64,000 nucleotides of DNA from Oscarella lobularis (Eukaryota; Porifera; Homoscleromorpha; Homosclerophorida; Oscarellidae), in NCBI RefSeq assembly GCF_947507565.1, contig NC_089190.1, positions 310,001-374,000 of the forward strand. Reading direction: 5' to 3'. The notes under the pieces are model-generated. The model did no database searches. It was given only the letters and a program-made list of their open reading frames with translations, and was not told the origin of the DNA. The stretch's first letter is position 1, and every line of letters begins with the position of its first letter. Positions 22,701 through 34,883 of this stretch are shown in pieces. The position numbers and the translations under genes were made by a program.

Positions 22701-25700
22701 GTCGTCTCGTCACTAAAGGCACAGCTGACAAACTTATCTATTTCACGGCCAAGATAGCCCCCAACAATCCAAAAACCCAATTTTCCGACGTTCGTCTCGT
22801 CGACAAGTCGGTCTATTCGTGGGGCACGAGCGGTGTTTTGCAAATCTTTCGACGCGGTTCATGGTCGTCCGTCTGCCTGTCATACAAGAAATCGTACAGT
22901 TATAGCTCTATACAGCGACTCGCTCAACTCGCGTCCCTTCGCTTAGGCTTCTCTTTAGGGTATCGGAGAAGCCAGGTATGGTATCCGAAAATCGGTACTT
23001 CCGTCGTCACGTCCTTCTCCTGTTCATCAAGCGATTCGGATTTGGACGACTGCTCGTTGTTGTTCGGAAATTATACGGCCGATTCGGGATGCCTTAGTCG
23101 GTTTTCCGTCTACTGCCGCAACACGGGGTATAGCTCGACTAAAAGAAATTGGGTTGGACTGACGTTTCGCGGCAATTCGATGTCATCTCTCTCATTCACT
23201 CACATCGCTTACGCCGGATTATCAACAGAAGGAGCTCTTCCAGCGGTTCGGTGCTACAACCACGTTCCTCGCTTCAACGGAGTTGTAATCAGCCAATCGT
23301 ATTCGTCCGCTATTTCCGCGACGTCACTTCGCGACCGAGTCAGCATCAGTGGTCTTCACATCGACTCGGCTCGCGGCGACGGTATTTCCGTACGTCGATC
23401 AAGCGGCTTGGACCTTATATTCCATAACGTGTCAGTGACGAATGTCTACGGACAGGGAATACGTCTGCAAGAGGACGTCTACGACGGCGATGTGACAGCA
23501 CTCGAGTCCATCTGTGCTATGCCCGCAACGCTCGCTGTCAATCCGGCTAACGACCTCTTCGTCGGTCTCCGCCTTCGTCAACACTCGGCGGTCATGTTCT
23601 GCTCAGGCGTCGTTGTGGCGTCGGGGTATCTGCTCAGCGTCAGCCCCGTGAGTTTGCAACTGTACCCAGAAGACCGTTTGCTTATTCGAGACGGATCTTC
23701 GGCGAACAGTACTGTTCTGGCCGACTACACCGGTAACTCGAACCCCAATGACCGTTCCGTTCTCAGCAGTGGCAGTAGCCTTTACATTGAACTGCTGACG
23801 GGTAAAAGGAAAGGCGCGCCGGGATTCGTACTGCGCGTTGCGGCTGTTCCTGTGAGCGCACGCAAATCGTCGGTGAAGATAGGGAACGTTCGCATTACCA
23901 GTTCTGATAACGGCATATTCGTTGACGGGATGGACGACGATTTGGTGATAGCCAATTCGACGATCGAAATCCGATATTACGGTGTACGAATTTTTTCTTC
24001 TCTCGGTTCGGTATCTATCGTCAATACGACGTTGAGTGGGTCGTCCGTGGCTGCTCTATATTTTGCCTCGTTTCGGGGTAATGTCACTATCAGAAACAAT
24101 ACGGTGACGAACTGCTCTTACGGAGTTCAACTCTATCATTCCTATTCTTCGGGTAATAATCTGTCGATTTCGTCTACTCTCGGTGTTGTCATCGAATCAA
24201 ACGTTGTGACTGGTAGCCATTACTCGGCCATTCAATTAAACCTCCGGCCTTCCTACCAGTCGTTCCAGGCCGACGTCGTTCAGAACGTGTTATCGAACAA
24301 TAAAATTGGTTGCGAGATTGCGGGTCAATCGTACGGCAGAGTCACTCGTACTGGAACGTCCTACGCTAATTTGGTGGAAAATAATTTAACTGCTAATCAC
24401 TACGCCGGTCTATCAATTACCGCAGAGCTGATTCGAGTCGTCACGATCTACAGCAATGTTTTTGCGTTTCATAACAGTACAAAAGAAGGCAGCGGCTCGG
24501 CTTTTTTTGACGTCGGTTCGTTGAGCACGTTCAATGTGACAGCCAATCGCTTCATCGCGAATCGCGGAAGTTTTGTTGTCAAGTTCTTTTCTCGTTCCAA
24601 GTCGAAATCGGCAAGCGTATTTGTCGACAACCTACTTGTCAATAACACGGTCATAACGCCCGTTAGCCAAGCGGAGGGAGTGACGGACAACCGAAGTGCC
24701 GTCGTCGTCTTAGCCCAGCAGAGTACAGTGATTGTTCGAGAGAATGCGTTTATGAACTTTGCTTCTTCCTACGAACTGTCTATCAATATACCGGTGCAGA
24801 GTTCGGCCGAAGCGACTGTGGATGCGACGAGAAACTACTGGGGCGAAGGCGTGGAGAACGAAGCAGACATTCAAAAGCGGGTCTACGCGTTTGGAAGTTG
24901 CTCTCGTTTGGCTCGAGTCGTCGTAGTTCCTTACCTTAGATCTCCACTCGGTCCGGCAGCGGTGCCGTCAAACACGACAGATAGCATTGTCCACGAAGAT
25001 GCCTTGGTCAGTGGTTTGGTGTCGAATCGCTTTGTCTTGCGTCGTTCCCTGTCGCCATATATCGTCATCGGCGACGTTTCCGTACTGCCTCGCGGCGAAC
25101 TGATTATCGAAGAGGGTGTCAAGTTGCGATTCTCCGCCAATACTGGGATTCTAGTCGAAGGGCGTCTGACGGCGAAGGGAACGACCGAAAATCCAATTTA
25201 CATGGTCGACGACGACTTGCTGACCAAACAGGAGGCCGGAAAGAGAGTGGACGGATCGTTGAGACTTGTTCAGCAGTCGTCCAATGTTTCCGGTACTCTG
25301 GAAATCTTTTACCGCGGTCATTGGGGCGCCGTCTGCGCGGCCAGTGAAAGGACGCAGTACCATGGGTTCAGATCTTATCACAACTACTACATTGCTCGCG
25401 TCGTCTGCCCAAGTCTTTTCAATACTGACGCAAGTTATTCGAGCAGCAGGCTTTACGGAACTGATACTTTATATGCTGGCAAAGGCTGGTTGCAGCACGT
25501 TCTGTGCACTGGAAACGAGTTCGATTTAGCCGCGTGTCAAAATTATGAATTTTCGTCGGCAAAGTGCATTTACGGCGCACTTAAAGTCTTCTGCTACGAC
25601 TGGCCGCGCTTGCAACCGAAGGACAGTCAAAAAAAGTTATTTATCTATTGGTCAGGCGTACTATTTTCTGCATGGAGCGGAGGAAGAGGAAGGGGATCTG

Positions 25701-28624
25701 TAATGGAAAATGTGCAAGTTATCAACGCTGGTATTGCTAATGCTGAGCGCCTAGCCGCTATACAGGTCGTCGGACATAATCTCACCCTTGCAAACGTTTC
25801 GGTATCGAAGAGTTACTGGATTGGAATCGAGACGACCAATGCACCAACGAACTCTTCACTCGTCGGAGTAAGATCGTTTGATAACGGCGGGAGTGGAATT
25901 CGACTTGTGAATAGTTTATCGTTGGTCGTCAACGATTCCCAATGCAAGGGAAATACTGGTCACGGGTTAGAATTGTCGCCTGTCAGCGTTCCAATGAGAC
26001 TGTGGAACATTCCTGTCGTCTATGACCAGATCGTAGACATCTGCTCTCAGTCACAGCTCCATATCACGAAATCTTTCTATCTTCGATTCAGTCCCCGACG
26101 TGATTTGGATACCTTGCCTTCCAACTGTTTTATTACCATTATGGCGAGTCCTGGATTTGTACCGTCTTTCCATCTGATTACCTATGCTTTCGGACAAAAG
26201 CTTTGAAGTTTGCAAGTTGACGGCGCACGATATACGTCGGGGAGTTCTATGGCTGGTGCTCAGCACTACACCGCTCCTCTTCCGCGCATGACTGTCACTG
26301 TCGAAATCGTCAGCGACGTCGTCGATTACGATTACTACTACACTTCTTCTCCACCGTATGACGATTACTACACAACCACTCCACCACCGCTCTCGTCGTC
26401 TTCTGGAACCTACGACCCTAAAAGCGACTACGTTCTAGCGTACGTCGAAGAGCAGCCACTCTCTGGTACGTATCTATAGTGCATGTATGTGCTCGAGGAG
26501 GTGCGCCATTGGATCGTTCATGCCTTTCCTTTAGGAATTTCAAAAACGACACAGACCATTCGTAGATGCAGTTTGTCGTCTAATACTGGTGTCGGTTTGT
26601 CCGCCTACTCGGTCGATCAACGTCGCTACGAATTGATTGAATTTACGGTATCGAACAATCGCTTAGGCGGAATCTTCGTCACATCGAACTTCACGCCGAA
26701 ATTCGTCGCCACGGAGTCATCTTCCGTTTCACTCTTCTTTCTCCGCAACGAAATCGAAGGCAATTGGAACACAACGAAAACGGTTTGTTGCCTCGGGCCG
26801 GTTTATCAGTCGTTGGCGAATCAAATGTCTATCTCCAAAATAACGTCTTACGACAAAACAGGATTGGCCTCGACTTGCAGATGGAATTCGACAGTTATGC
26901 TCGTTGACAACGACTTTCAAAACAATGTCGGCAGTCATTCGGTACACGTGCGCGGAGGCAACGCATTCACGTGCATCGGCAACCGATTCGAAGAAAATCG
27001 AAACGATTTCAGCGATGTACTTTTCGTTGTCGACACCGCAAATATATTTGTTAACAGGAACAGTTTTTCTTCAAACAGTGGCCGGTCAATAGTGCGGGCG
27101 ACTGACGATTTGTCTAAAATTGTCGGTCAATGGAATGCGTTTGCTTTGAATTCCGCTTCCGAATCAGTTTTCAGCGTTGAGCCTTCGAAAGGCGTTGACC
27201 TACAGTGGACCAACAACTCTATATACGATCTATCCTCTGATACGGAATTTACGGTCACTTCTCGCAACACTCAGCTGCTTACTGTGTATGCGAAGCGAAA
27301 TTGGTGGGGGCCGGTGGAAAACTCTCGGTCTCTATCGCATCGAATAAAGGTTCCTTTTTCGGTGAACATTACCCCCGTATTATTGAAAGATCCGCAGTTA
27401 TTCGCTTCTTGTAAGTGATTTACGATGACGTTTTCTCTGATCATCAGATTTTTTTCCAGATTGCTCTTCCGGTTGGAAAGGATACAACTGCGACTGTCAT
27501 TTGTACGTTGGTGGAGCACTTACTTGGCCGGCAGCAAATGACTACTGCAAGGTACGTGTTACGTTAACTACGTTCGTACATAGTTCGAAGAATCGGTACG
27601 TTTCTAGTCATTGGGAGGGTGGCTAGCCACAGCTGGATTTAGTTCATCGGGTGAGTTCTTCCGAGACATGTCTTCCGTCTCGCCTTCCAGTGCACTGCGC
27701 CAACCAGATATATGGCTAGGACTCCGGAATAGCAGCGACGGTTGGCGGAACAGTCAAGATGAAGCACTATTTGACGGACTTTATCCGAGGTGGAAGTCGG
27801 ATGCGATGAAAGGTGCATCCGGCTGTTTGATGATCGGTGCCTACGGCTGGGAAGCTGTGCCGTGCTCTCGTCGTCTTCCTTTTGTCTGTTCGCAAAGCGG
27901 ATCTAGGCGGCCAACCCTGCCTGATTTTAATCTGCTTTCAGTGAATAGAGACGACGTTGTGAACGGACAAATTCTGGAATTATTAACCTTCAAAAACAGG
28001 ACCGTCAATGCGACGTATTCGATGACTGTTTTTAACACGTCCGAAGCGATCTTTTCTCCGTCGATTCGTCTAGATGCCACGTCCGGCTCAATCATTGTTG
28101 CTAATGCATCGCTGCTCCAGCATTATGCGCACAATCGCCTGGTTTTTGTCATTCGAGGGAGTCTTTCTTCTATTTCCAACTGCACGGCTGCAAAAACTGT
28201 CTCGTTGCAGCTACTCGGCTCTCCCAAGAGTTTACGTGGTGGTACGTCTATTCCTTTAGAGGCGTACGAAGGGTTTAACGCTTGGTCGCACTTCTAGGAG
28301 GCTCTGTCGTCGGCCGAGTCGTCGGAGGTTCAATTGCTGGCGTTGTTGTTGTTATTTTGGCCTGTATTCTAATTGTTAGCGTTGTCAAGAGAAAACGCAG
28401 ACGTGAGCGGGCCTCTATGCTATATACCTCTTTGCAAAAGTAACGATATTCTATTACCCGCGGTCATTTTGCTCGTATTTTATTTTTTTCGTATATATAG
28501 GTCAGGTAGCTCCGAAGACGTGTCTGCTACAAGCGATGACGTCCTCCTAACAAATGCGGACGAAACTGACGAGGAAGATGTTGGCCTGGCAAATGAATCG
28601 GTCGACGATAAGAGCGCTTTGTGA
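19792..28624 (+). CDS. Bark-beetle/Anakonda-like receptor: SRCR, beta-helix, CUB, C-type lectin, TM
   Basis: Eight exons by my splicing: 19,792-19,900; 19,964-21,289; 21,339-26,465; 26,535-27,410; 27,460-27,551; 27,608-28,241; 28,298-28,439; 28,501-28,624. The total is 8,430 nt, an exact 2,810 codons. Order: signal peptide (YFVSLLFLEFALC); a first SRCR (GRLEVYNDVVRGWGTVC); long parallel beta-helix repeats rich in N-glycosylation sites; a second SRCR; a CUB-like domain; more beta-helix; a third SRCR; a second CUB-like region; beta-helix; an EGF-like CSSGWKGYNCDC stretch; a C-type lectin domain (WLGLRNSSDGW); a cadherin-like segment; a TM helix; a basic stop-transfer (KRKRRRER); and an acidic tail. 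This is the architecture of insect Bark beetle/Anakonda, a septate-junction protein. Two in-frame TGA codons interrupt it: 20,317-20,319, where SRCR domains have Trp, and 26,204-26,206. Confidence 0.85.
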
Positions 28625-29949
28625 GGCCTCCGCGAGCGTAGATGATGCCGTGTTACCGCTGCAGTAGACCTAGCTGCGCAGCTGGGCAAACGTATGTTGC
28701 AATATGCTGTGCTAGTCCTAGACGTTGCGCTGTGTTGAATTTGAGGAGCCCGAGAGTGTGTGGTAATACTATTCGCTTTCCCTGTGTAGCCCATGATTTG
28801 TCTGATATTGTATCGAGCTGAAACGAAATTAAAACAAAAATGAATTTTTCATGTTACATGCACGTCACAGAGTTTTAGTAAAACTCAACGCTGTTCTGTC
28901 CTGGGCACATCGACCTTAGCTCGGTTTCTCTTTGACACAAGAGACCGCGTCTTCGCCCATCATAAGGGCGCTCGAAGACGTTCATGCATGCGCATGTAAG
29001 GATAGTGCGCGGATGTAGGGAATCTCCAACGTTATCCGGGGAACCGTTCTACAAAAGCTCAACCTTTTGACGGAATTTTCCTCGCGGCATCTTTCGCCGA
29101 CGGTGGACTGTTTTTCCAATGTTCTTTGTAAGGCGCTTCAATCTTTAAAGTAAAGTGAGGCACCTTAAGTTAGCGTGGACAGACTGAACCGCCCATCATA
29201 GTGCATACCTTTCTTACGATAAAACGGCGATTCTTAATTGCACGTTCTTGGAGACTGTATTCGCTGTCATTTCGACGTTCTCACTCTGTGCATAAAGCCA
29301 AAAGGCAGATCTGTAGAGCTTATGCAGGTGACGTCACTTGATCACGTGCATGACCTCTGAGTGGCAGAAAGCGTGCCACTCAAAATAAAAAAGGCCGTAG
29401 CATCTAAGCGAAGCCTCATTTGTTCTAACCTAGCTGCCTTGGCAGCTTCTAATAGGTTAGATTATCATTGCCCAAAGGTGTCGCGGTAGCTAGACGCGAT
29501 TTAAAGCGTTTTCGAAGAGCTTTTGAGCTTCGCGGTGTAGAGACCCGCGAAACGCGTGAAGGTTTCTCTAGCGAAGCGACTTTAAGCACCGCGTAGTGTA
29601 ATGACATGCTCAACATTTTCGCGTACCTACCGGTGTGAAAACACTAATTCTGAAGGCTTTACTAGCTCATTCAGATGAAAAAGTAGCTTACTGCGCCTTA
29701 GACGCTAAACCAATCGCCCTTTCAGACAACTATCAGTTCGAATTCAAGTTTCTAATGTTACATCCTCTAAATCAAGCGACAAGTTTTGTTTGCAACGAGC
29801 TGAGACGCGAAAACTTCGAAAGGGTCCCCGAAAAACGAAGAACGCTTTAAAATGTCTGTTGCGTTATTAACTTCACTGTACAAAAGTACAAAACCCTTCT
29901 TCAGCGCAGTTAAGCTGTGACGAGGTCCCTGCTTCTCCTCCCCGAGCGA
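28625..29949. other. 3' flank of the bark-like gene and an unannotated stretch
   Basis: 28,625-29,168 is the 3' flank shared with the duplicate at 18,042-18,590, ending in a partial GAGGCCCC repeat. From 29,170 to 29,950 I recognise no gene; the one longer frame (about 29,635-29,850) has no motif and no ATG at its start. Confidence 0.4.
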
Positions 29950-30760
29950 GAGGGTGTGGCATCCAGACTAATATAGCGACGGGTCAATTCGGCTTTTGCG
30001 CGATAGGGAACGACTGAAACGCACTGACTGCGACGTCCCAGTGTAGGCCATCGCAGTACCTTCAGAGAGAATGATCGACTTCCGCAAACTAGCCTTTCCT
30101 TCTAATATGAAATGCGAAAAAGTGATGGTGAATCCGCTTAGGGGGCCTCACTTTTCCGTCTAGAAGCCAGCGCCGAGGAAAGTACTTTGGAAACTTAGTC
30201 CACCGTCACTGAAAGACGTCCCGAACAACTTTCACTCAAAAAGGTTAGAACACCTCTTCGTTGTCAGTTACCCGGATGCTTTACGAAGCACGAAGTTTGA
30301 GCGGCTCTCGCATTCTCCTGGGCGCGGGCCTCGCTCGAACGATGTCAAAGCGTCTATCGTGTTCTAATCGGATTAGAAACGGTCTCTGGGGCTATTGTGT
30401 AAGCGAAACATTTAAGCAATTGTTCTATAATTCGGCCAGGAACAGATTTTAAATATTTCCCGCGTCAAAATTGTTAAAAAGGGGGTGAAAGGTCAAGAGC
30501 GATGGAAATTCGGGATGGAAAAAATACAGTAAAGTTTTTCCTTCGTCGTCCATCGAATGCTCCTCTCCGACGAATGTAGCTAAGGATAGAGGTGTGTTTC
30601 CTTGTCCTTAAAGTTATACGTTCGAGCGATGTTCACAGCGGCCCCAGCGAGCAAATGTCTCGTGGCCCGATTTGTGCCGAACCCTCAAAAGGGGCCTCAC
30701 TTATTGTCTCGACTTTGAGGAACGTACCAGGTCGCAAAGATCTTCACTATAGATAAGTAA
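29950..30760 (-). repeat. GAGGCCCC dispersed repeat, long copy in reverse orientation
   Basis: The reverse complement matches 10,250-11,940 in the same order of phrases, without the 936-bp insertion: AAGTGAGGCCCCTTTTGAGG at the 5' end, then GAACATCGCTCGAACGTATA, GAGCATTCGATGGACGACG, GTGACGGTGGACT, AAAAGTGAGGCCCCCTAAGC and GCATTTCATATTAGAAGG. It is the best uninterrupted reference for the family in this window. Confidence 0.75.
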
Positions 30761-30769
30761 GACATAATT

Positions 30770-31590
30770 GTGAGTAATTGAGAATGTCGGTTTTTTTCTG
30801 CTATGCTAAATAATCTAAATTCTCAGAAATCATAGTTTTAATCTAGATTTAAACAGTCAGGAGAATACGACCAACTGACTGTGTCAAACACATTTTGTCG
30901 TCTTTCTTTAGAAACGGAGGACGTCATCTTTTTCTAATGGTTGTGTTAGCTAACGTTACTCCTTTGCGAAACTCCAGCTGTTACACGATCACATGCAAAT
31001 TACTCGTACGCCATCGATCGTACGAGTGTAGCTCTAGCTCCAACCGCTCGGAGCGGAGCTCAATCGCGAAAGCGAAAGAAGATCAAAAAAAGTTGGAGGA
31101 CGTTTGAATGCCCCTGGCGTCGTTTTCACTATAGGACGCCTAAAGTAGACAATGATCAAGAGCTCTGCGTAAATAGTTGAACCCGTTGACGCCTTTCTGT
31201 TAGGTCCCATTCACATTGCGAATCAAGTCAGTCGTCGTTCAAGGTGTCTTATTAGAGAGCCAAGCAGAGGGGAATTTTGACGAATGCTACGTGGCCTTTG
31301 TGGCTTTGGCTTGTCGTTGAATGCACAATCTTATAGTATTACTTTTAAAATGTAAAGCTGGTTCTTTATCTGAGAGATCCTTCATTAGACGTCAATCCAG
31401 ATGAAGTTCACATGAAATGGGATGAAGATGATTTGCAAAACTATTCACGTAATATGATGTAGCATTGTAAGAAGCCTTTGTCTTGTTGGAAATGCCTCGT
31501 ATTCACACTTGTTTCTAAGGTAACGGCGGAATCCATCCGATTATTTAATCACAAACTGTGAGTTTAAATAAATAATATTCAGTGTGATTA
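30770..31590. other. Intergenic, nothing firm
   Basis: No gene recognised. If the first Frizzled-type exon at about 31,598 is internal, exons for the earlier membrane helices would be expected here, but I do not find them. Confidence 0.4.
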
Positions 31591-31597
31591 TTTTGTC

Positions 31598-34161
31598 ATG
31601 TCTCTCTACAGTGTGAAGGAAGCGTTCGTTATCATTGTCATCGTCTCGTGCTTCCTATATGTTCTCACGCTTGCTCACGTGAGATCTACATTCATGGCAT
31701 TGCAAGGCGGAACTAGAAATGCAAAGCTAAAGCTCTTTGCGATCGTCTGCGGCATGTTGGTGCTTGCCATAGCGTCCGTACCATCACTCGTCTTCGTATT
31801 TCCTGACTGGGGCCTCAGCTCGGAGCGTTTGGTACGAAAACGCGTTCATTCACAATACCCCAAGTCAATCTCTTACCTTGAAGGAGGAAATTGCTGCTAA
31901 GCAAAACGTCTCCTTTATTAACGGGAGCAGTTGTCACGTCGAAGTTACTCTACCCAGCAGTGTGTCGAAAAATTTGTTTGAGCAAGAGGGTGTGCAGCAA
32001 CGCCTACTCAGTCTCGTTCCTTCTTTACTTCCTTTACTAAGCACGCCCAAGTGCTCTCAGTTCTTGAACGTCCTTATTCGTCCTCAAAGCAGTTCGTCTC
32101 AAATCTTTCAAACGCTTTCTCCGTTTGAGATTCGAGGAATAATGCGTACATTGAACATTTCGTATGATCAGCTTACAGCCGGCATAGGTCTCGCTAATAT
32201 CAGCAGCTCGGCTCTCGTGTCTCTGATGAATTCATACTGTCTCGATGAGTTTTCAAATTTAGGTATTTGTATCGACATTGAATGCTTTAGCTTATGAATT
32301 GATTTTCTCTTTAAGGCTGCCAGAAAGATTTGACTTTTCAAAACGACTCTATCCCGTGCTGCTACGTTTCCTGTCTCAACTGGCAATGGTTAGGACGAAG
32401 TCCACCATCGATTCGGTTCTTTTTGCAGCGACAGCCATTGTTGGTCTAGTCGAATTCATCGCCGCTTCGGTCGCAATTATAGCTATTAAATCCAAGTTAG
32501 TTTTCTAAACATAGGCAGGTTATGAAAGTTCTTAGCACAAGGTTTTGAGCCGTGGGCTAAGGACCCATGCCCTGTTATATATGTGCGTCTTTTATATAGG
32601 CAGAAGTTTCCTCACCTCGTCGTCTCGTTTTATATCATGCTTTCTCTTGTGTCGTTAAGTGAGATCTTCTTCATCGTTTGATCTTTTAGACGAGTCGTTT
32701 GTTTTGCAGTATTTTCCGAAGCGGTTGGGCGAATTCTTGGACGAGCGAAGGCAATTTGCTGCGATGAGCGCGATCTTCTCAAAGCTTTGCAATCGGATTC
32801 TTGCACTTTCTCCATCATTCGCAGTAAGAAATTAGACAAAAAGTTGGACATTAATTTTGGTATGTTTCTTAGCAATAATTCAAAATTTTTGCTTCACGTC
32901 TGGCGTATCGTGGTGCGTCGTTGGCTTTGTGAACCTTTGGTTTGCCATCGTTCAGTCGAAAAGCCGCGTGTTTGTTGCTCACCGAAACGCAATCCACGCC
33001 ATTGAGGCGTCTTTTGTCTGGGGCACCTCCTTGATATTTGCTCTCATTCCCTATTGGTTCAAAGGTGGAGGTGCCTACTATAATCCTCTTCTTTGCTACG
33101 CCTGCTCTATAATAAACAGCACGTCCTTAAATTACTTCACCCTTGTTCTGCCGCAACAAGTCATTATGGCCTGTTCATCTGGTTTACACACTGAAGAAAC
33201 AGGTATGGTGTAATACGTAGGCAAAAATGCAAGAAGCTACTAATCTAGAAAAGAAGTCTTACCACAAGTCAGATAAAGTAATTTTAACTAAACATTGGTG
33301 GCTACATGCCGTTGCTTAGAGACTGTCAAACATCTACTGTGAGCACTACTGTTCCTGCTACGATGTAACTAGCGTGCCTATGCCCAATCTGAAAGCGGCT
33401 CAAACCGTGTCTAGCCATCGGAAATAAGTGAACTTAGGCTAGACTATCCCGTTTAGCTGGAACGTCTCAAAGTCTATTAGTGCAACTTAATTAAGATACC
33501 CTTTTGTTTCTTTTCTAAAGAAAGTAGAAGATAATTGAGTCTAAACTGGTCAACAAAGCCCTCCCCCTCCCTCTCTTCTGGTCCTAGTTAGTTCGGCTCA
33601 GTTTTCATTGAGCCCTGCACTATATTGAAGATGACTGTTCTTTAGAGTTTCGATCGAAAGGAGCTGTTTGCGTCTGTGCAAGGTCAAGACGCAAAGCAGG
33701 CGAAACACGTCAGTCAACTCGACGATCTTCAACGTCGTTTCGTCTTTCTTCTAATCGTCGTCTTTATCCTCGACATTGTCGTAATATTAAACGGCTTCAT
33801 CGTCGTCATGGTACGGAATAGCGTCGATCTCGACAACCTTGGAGGTTACGTTGAATGCGTTTATCTCCATTTGAACGACGAGTGTCGGAACGAGGAAAAG
33901 TCGACCGTTGAAAATATGACGTTTGCATTCTTGATCGTCTATCGGGTCGCTATTCTCTGCTCCCTCTTTTTCCTCGTCGCGTTTTTTTGGGCGGCCAAAG
34001 ACTTTCGTAAATTTTGGAAGGACGCTTACGTTCGAGTGCGATCGTGCTGCAAGCGAACTCCATCTGACGATAAGGTCGACTTAGACACAAGTTACTCTGA
34101 GAGGAGCCAACGTCTGAGCACTGCAAGAACAGCTCTTATCTCAGACCTTGAGCTGCGTTGA
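31598..34161 (+). CDS. Frizzled-class 7TM receptor locus, probably rearranged
   Basis: The last exon (about 33,645-34,161) has TM6 and TM7 with Frizzled character: LDDLQRRFVFLLIVVFILDI, then FFWAAKDFRKFWKDAY after TM7, near the place and style of the KTxxxW Dishevelled motif but with KDFRKFW. Upstream exons supply TM1 (VLFAATAIVGLVEF), TM2, TM3 (IIQNFCFTSGVSWCVVGF), TM4 and TM5. The extracellular part (about 31,885-32,270) is not a CRD; it ends with a cysteine cluster (CQKDL, PCCYVSC). Exon 1 (31,598-31,834) looks instead like TM5-TM6 of another Frizzled (VLTLAHVRSTFMALQGGT and LKLFAIVCGMLVL). A one-base frame change is needed near 32,390. So this may be two receptor pieces fused or a decaying gene. 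Frizzleds bind Wnt and signal at the plasma membrane. Confidence 0.6.
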
Positions 34162-34361
34162 TTCCCAACAATTATACAATATATAGTCGCTAAGTGTTCT
34201 CTAATGAGTTTTGTTGATTAGCGTCTTGGCCTACTGTCTATATTCTGTCTTTTTTATCTAATGGAAGTAACTATTCGTTATATAAAACGCAACTAGATTG
34301 ATTTTGTGCGCAACTATGGCAACAGCGTCAATAAAGGCACGCACGGTTTTTACTTCGAGAT

Positions 34362-34432
34362 CCCGTATGTTGTAGGGTAACGCCTTTTTCTTGGTTTTTT
34401 GGCAAAAAGCGGGTTACCCTAAAACATACGGG
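34362..34432. repeat. 71-bp hairpin with GTAGGGTAA arms
   Basis: Imperfect palindrome: CCCGTATGTTGTAGGGTAAC on the left and its complement, with one mismatch, ending at 34,432. It lies 200 bp downstream of the Frizzled-type stop codon. A related hairpin is at 44,558-44,602. It may be a minimal foldback element or a transcription-end structure. Confidence 0.7.
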
Positions 34433-34883
34433 CTTTATAGGCGCATGCGCAAATCAACGCGGCAAATCTATGCTTGACGAACAATCTCGGCGAAAGAAAA
34501 TGGCCTCTTTAGCTCCTTTTACGTATAAGATGTACAAGAAAAATAAAAATAAAAATCGTTATTTCTTAATAAGTTCACTAGAGGTGTAGCACGTAAAATA
34601 GCCCCCAAAGTTTATGCAAGTGAAAAAAGAGCTTTGATAGTACAACCAGTTAGGGCGGGTTGCCCGCGCTAGCTGGTGAAGGGCCTGAGAACGAGGCCAA
34701 CTTCCCTCTCCACGTGTAATACGGTAGAAAGGTCTGGGCCTACTCTTTCGCGGACGGGAAGCCTTCCGGTGACATTGTGAAAACATACGGGCAAAAAATA
34801 AACAAATGCCATTTAATTGAGCCCACGCCCTTGATTCTATGCATTATTCATTTGAGCCAACGCCCTTCACCGCACCGTCTGCA

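Noticed and set aside
20317-26206. TGA reassigned as a sense codon
   Set aside because: The methyltransferase (6,623-6,625), the tail of the bark-like gene and other genes end naturally at TGA, and the intact genes use no internal TGA.
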